Of a stretch of DNA of 64,000 nucleotides, positions 63,163 through 64,000 are shown piece after piece. The DNA is from JAGPUQ01 sp049325095. GTDB lineage: Bacteria; Pseudomonadota; Gammaproteobacteria; Pseudomonadales; Porticoccaceae. The DNA lies in assembly GCA_049325095.1 (NCBI GenBank), contig JBMOPO010000028.1:1-64000 (forward strand), read 5' to 3'. The notes below the pieces were generated by a model. That model was not told the DNA's origin, ran no database searches, and saw nothing but the letters and a program-made list of their open reading frames with translations. The translations under genes and the position numbers were made by a program. Each line of letters opens with the position of its first letter. The stretch's first letter is position 1.

Positions 63163-63779
63163 AACCCTGGTGGGCTGCAGTGCTGGCGGTCCTGACGGCG
63201 GCGGCCCTGGCCGCCGATGAGCCGGCGGACATCGTCCGCGAAACCAGCGACCGGTTGTTCGAATTGGTCGACAGCAATCGCGCGGCCTATGCCGCCGAGC
63301 CGAGCCGCCTGCAGGACGAGGTGCGGCGCCATCTGCTGCCCCACGTCGACACCCTGTACTCGGCGCGGCTGGTACTCGGGCAGCACGGCCGGGACTTGAG
63401 CGCGGATCGGGTCGAGGCGTTCGCCAGAGCGCTGAGCGATCTGCTGGTACGCCGCTACGCCGATGGTCTGCTGGAATTCAAGGACCGCGATCAGATGAAA
63501 ATCCTGCCGGATCAGGGCGGCAACACGGAACGCATGACCCGGGTGCGCACCAAGGTGCGGCTGACCAGCGGCAGCGAAGCGGCGGTGGATTATGTATTTC
63601 GCAAGAAGGACGGTGAGTGGCGGGTGTTCGACGTCATCATCGAGGGGATTTCCTACGTGGCCACCTTCCGCACCCAGATCGGCGAGGAGATCCGCCGCGA
63701 CGGTTTCGAGCGGGTACTGAGCCGGCTCGAATCCGGCGAACTGCAGCTCGAAACCAAAGACCATGACCAGGCGGCCTGA
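63159..63779 (+). CDS. mlaC: Mla system periplasmic phospholipid-binding protein MlaC
   Basis: Soluble periplasmic lipid carrier of 206 residues with a signal peptide ending near residue 19. ADIVRETSDRLFELVDSNRAAY, the RYADGLLEF stretch and RKKDGEWRVFDVIIEGISYVATFRTQ are typical of MlaC. Starts with GTG at 63159. Its 3' end overlaps mlaB by 17 bp. Confidence 0.95.
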   Translation: MKPWWAAVLAVLTAAALAADEPADIVRETSDRLFELVDSNRAAYAAEPSRLQDEVRRHLLPHVDTLYSARLVLGQHGRDLSADRVEAFARALSDLLVRRYADGLLEFKDRDQMKILPDQGGNTERMTRVRTKVRLTSGSEAAVDYVFRKKDGEWRVFDVIIEGISYVATFRTQIGEEIRRDGFERVLSRLESGELQLETKDHDQAA

Positions 63780-64000
63780 AGCCACCCCGCAGACGGTTGC
63801 GCTCGGCGGAGACTTCACCGCCCGCGAGGTGCCCGCCCAGTATGCGGAGAGTCTGGCCTGGCAGCGGGCGGGATCCGTCCCCGCGGCCATCGATCTGGCC
63901 GGGGTCCGGCGCACCGACTCCAGCTTCCTGGCCCTGCTCCTCGAATGGCAGTCCTGGGCCCGGGCGCTCGGGACCGCCATCGAATTTCGCAATCCGCCGG
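63763..64000 (+). CDS. mlaB: Mla system STAS-domain protein MlaB (partial, cut by window end)
   Basis: Small cytosolic STAS protein that binds MlaF. Only the first 79 residues are in the window. ATG 63763 opens a frame with the STAS pattern VPAAIDLAGVRRTDSSFLALLLEWQSWA, in which TDSS provides the conserved Thr/Ser. The reading frame runs off the right end. Confidence 0.85.
   Translation, partial: MTRRPEATPQTVALGGDFTAREVPAQYAESLAWQRAGSVPAAIDLAGVRRTDSSFLALLLEWQSWARALGTAIEFRNPP

Overview
The window is a gene-dense stretch of about 64 kb from a high-GC gammaproteobacterium. The evidence is gene order: argH divergent from algZ-algR-hemC-hemD-hemX-hemY, mrcA divergent from pilMNOPQ-aroK-aroB-hemE, orn divergent from rsgA-psd, dksA-gluQ-pcnB-folK-dck-panB, and mlaFEDCB. 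All are arrangements known from Pseudomonas or Escherichia relatives. No rRNA, tRNA, CRISPR array, prophage or plasmid function was seen. The genus cannot be named from the sequence. The lipid/CoA and F420-type genes suggest an environmental heterotroph.

Layout. 1-2,100: what looks like the end of an IS5-type element cutting a membrane glycosyltransferase-like gene, then argH. 2,100-8,000: AlgZ/AlgR-type two-component system and the haem genes. 8,250-13,310: pckA, hslO-hslR-HAD phosphatase, nudE and cysQ. 13,330-25,220: PBP1A, type IV pilus alignment/secretin operon, shikimate genes, hemE and a degenerate HD-GYP protein. 25,140-27,820: psd, rsgA, orn. 27,900-33,000: an acyl-CoA ligase/dehydrogenase pair, a peroxiredoxin, a methyltransferase and metR. 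33,000-43,140: metE, an OprC-like copper receptor, nhaA, a SLC13-type permease, a DDN-like oxidoreductase and a CrtC-like (DUF7064-type) protein. 43,370-44,770: two YeeE/YedE sulfur-transport half-proteins divergent from a BigR/SqrR-type persulfide sensor. 44,760-49,850: panB-dck-folK-pcnB-gluQ-dksA. 49,990-56,890: aminotransferase, sfsA, SnoaL-like, Rieske, htpX, lipoprotein, slyX, M15 peptidase, cysE, dgkA and a repeat protein. 56,970-64,000: acnA, fumC and mlaFEDCB, with mlaB cut by the window end.

Most of the window is conserved core genome with tight, often 4-bp-overlapping operons. The less ordinary parts are: the persulfide-sensor/sulfur-transport module with an operator-like repeat over the sensor's own start codon; the copper receptor carrying the CxxxM and HxM ligands; the HD-GYP protein missing metal ligands; an acyl-CoA dehydrogenase with Asp in the usual catalytic Glu position beside a CoA ligase; an AT-rich, repeat-bearing gap upstream of pcnB; and the probable insertion-sequence junction at the left edge. 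No clearly new multi-gene system was found.
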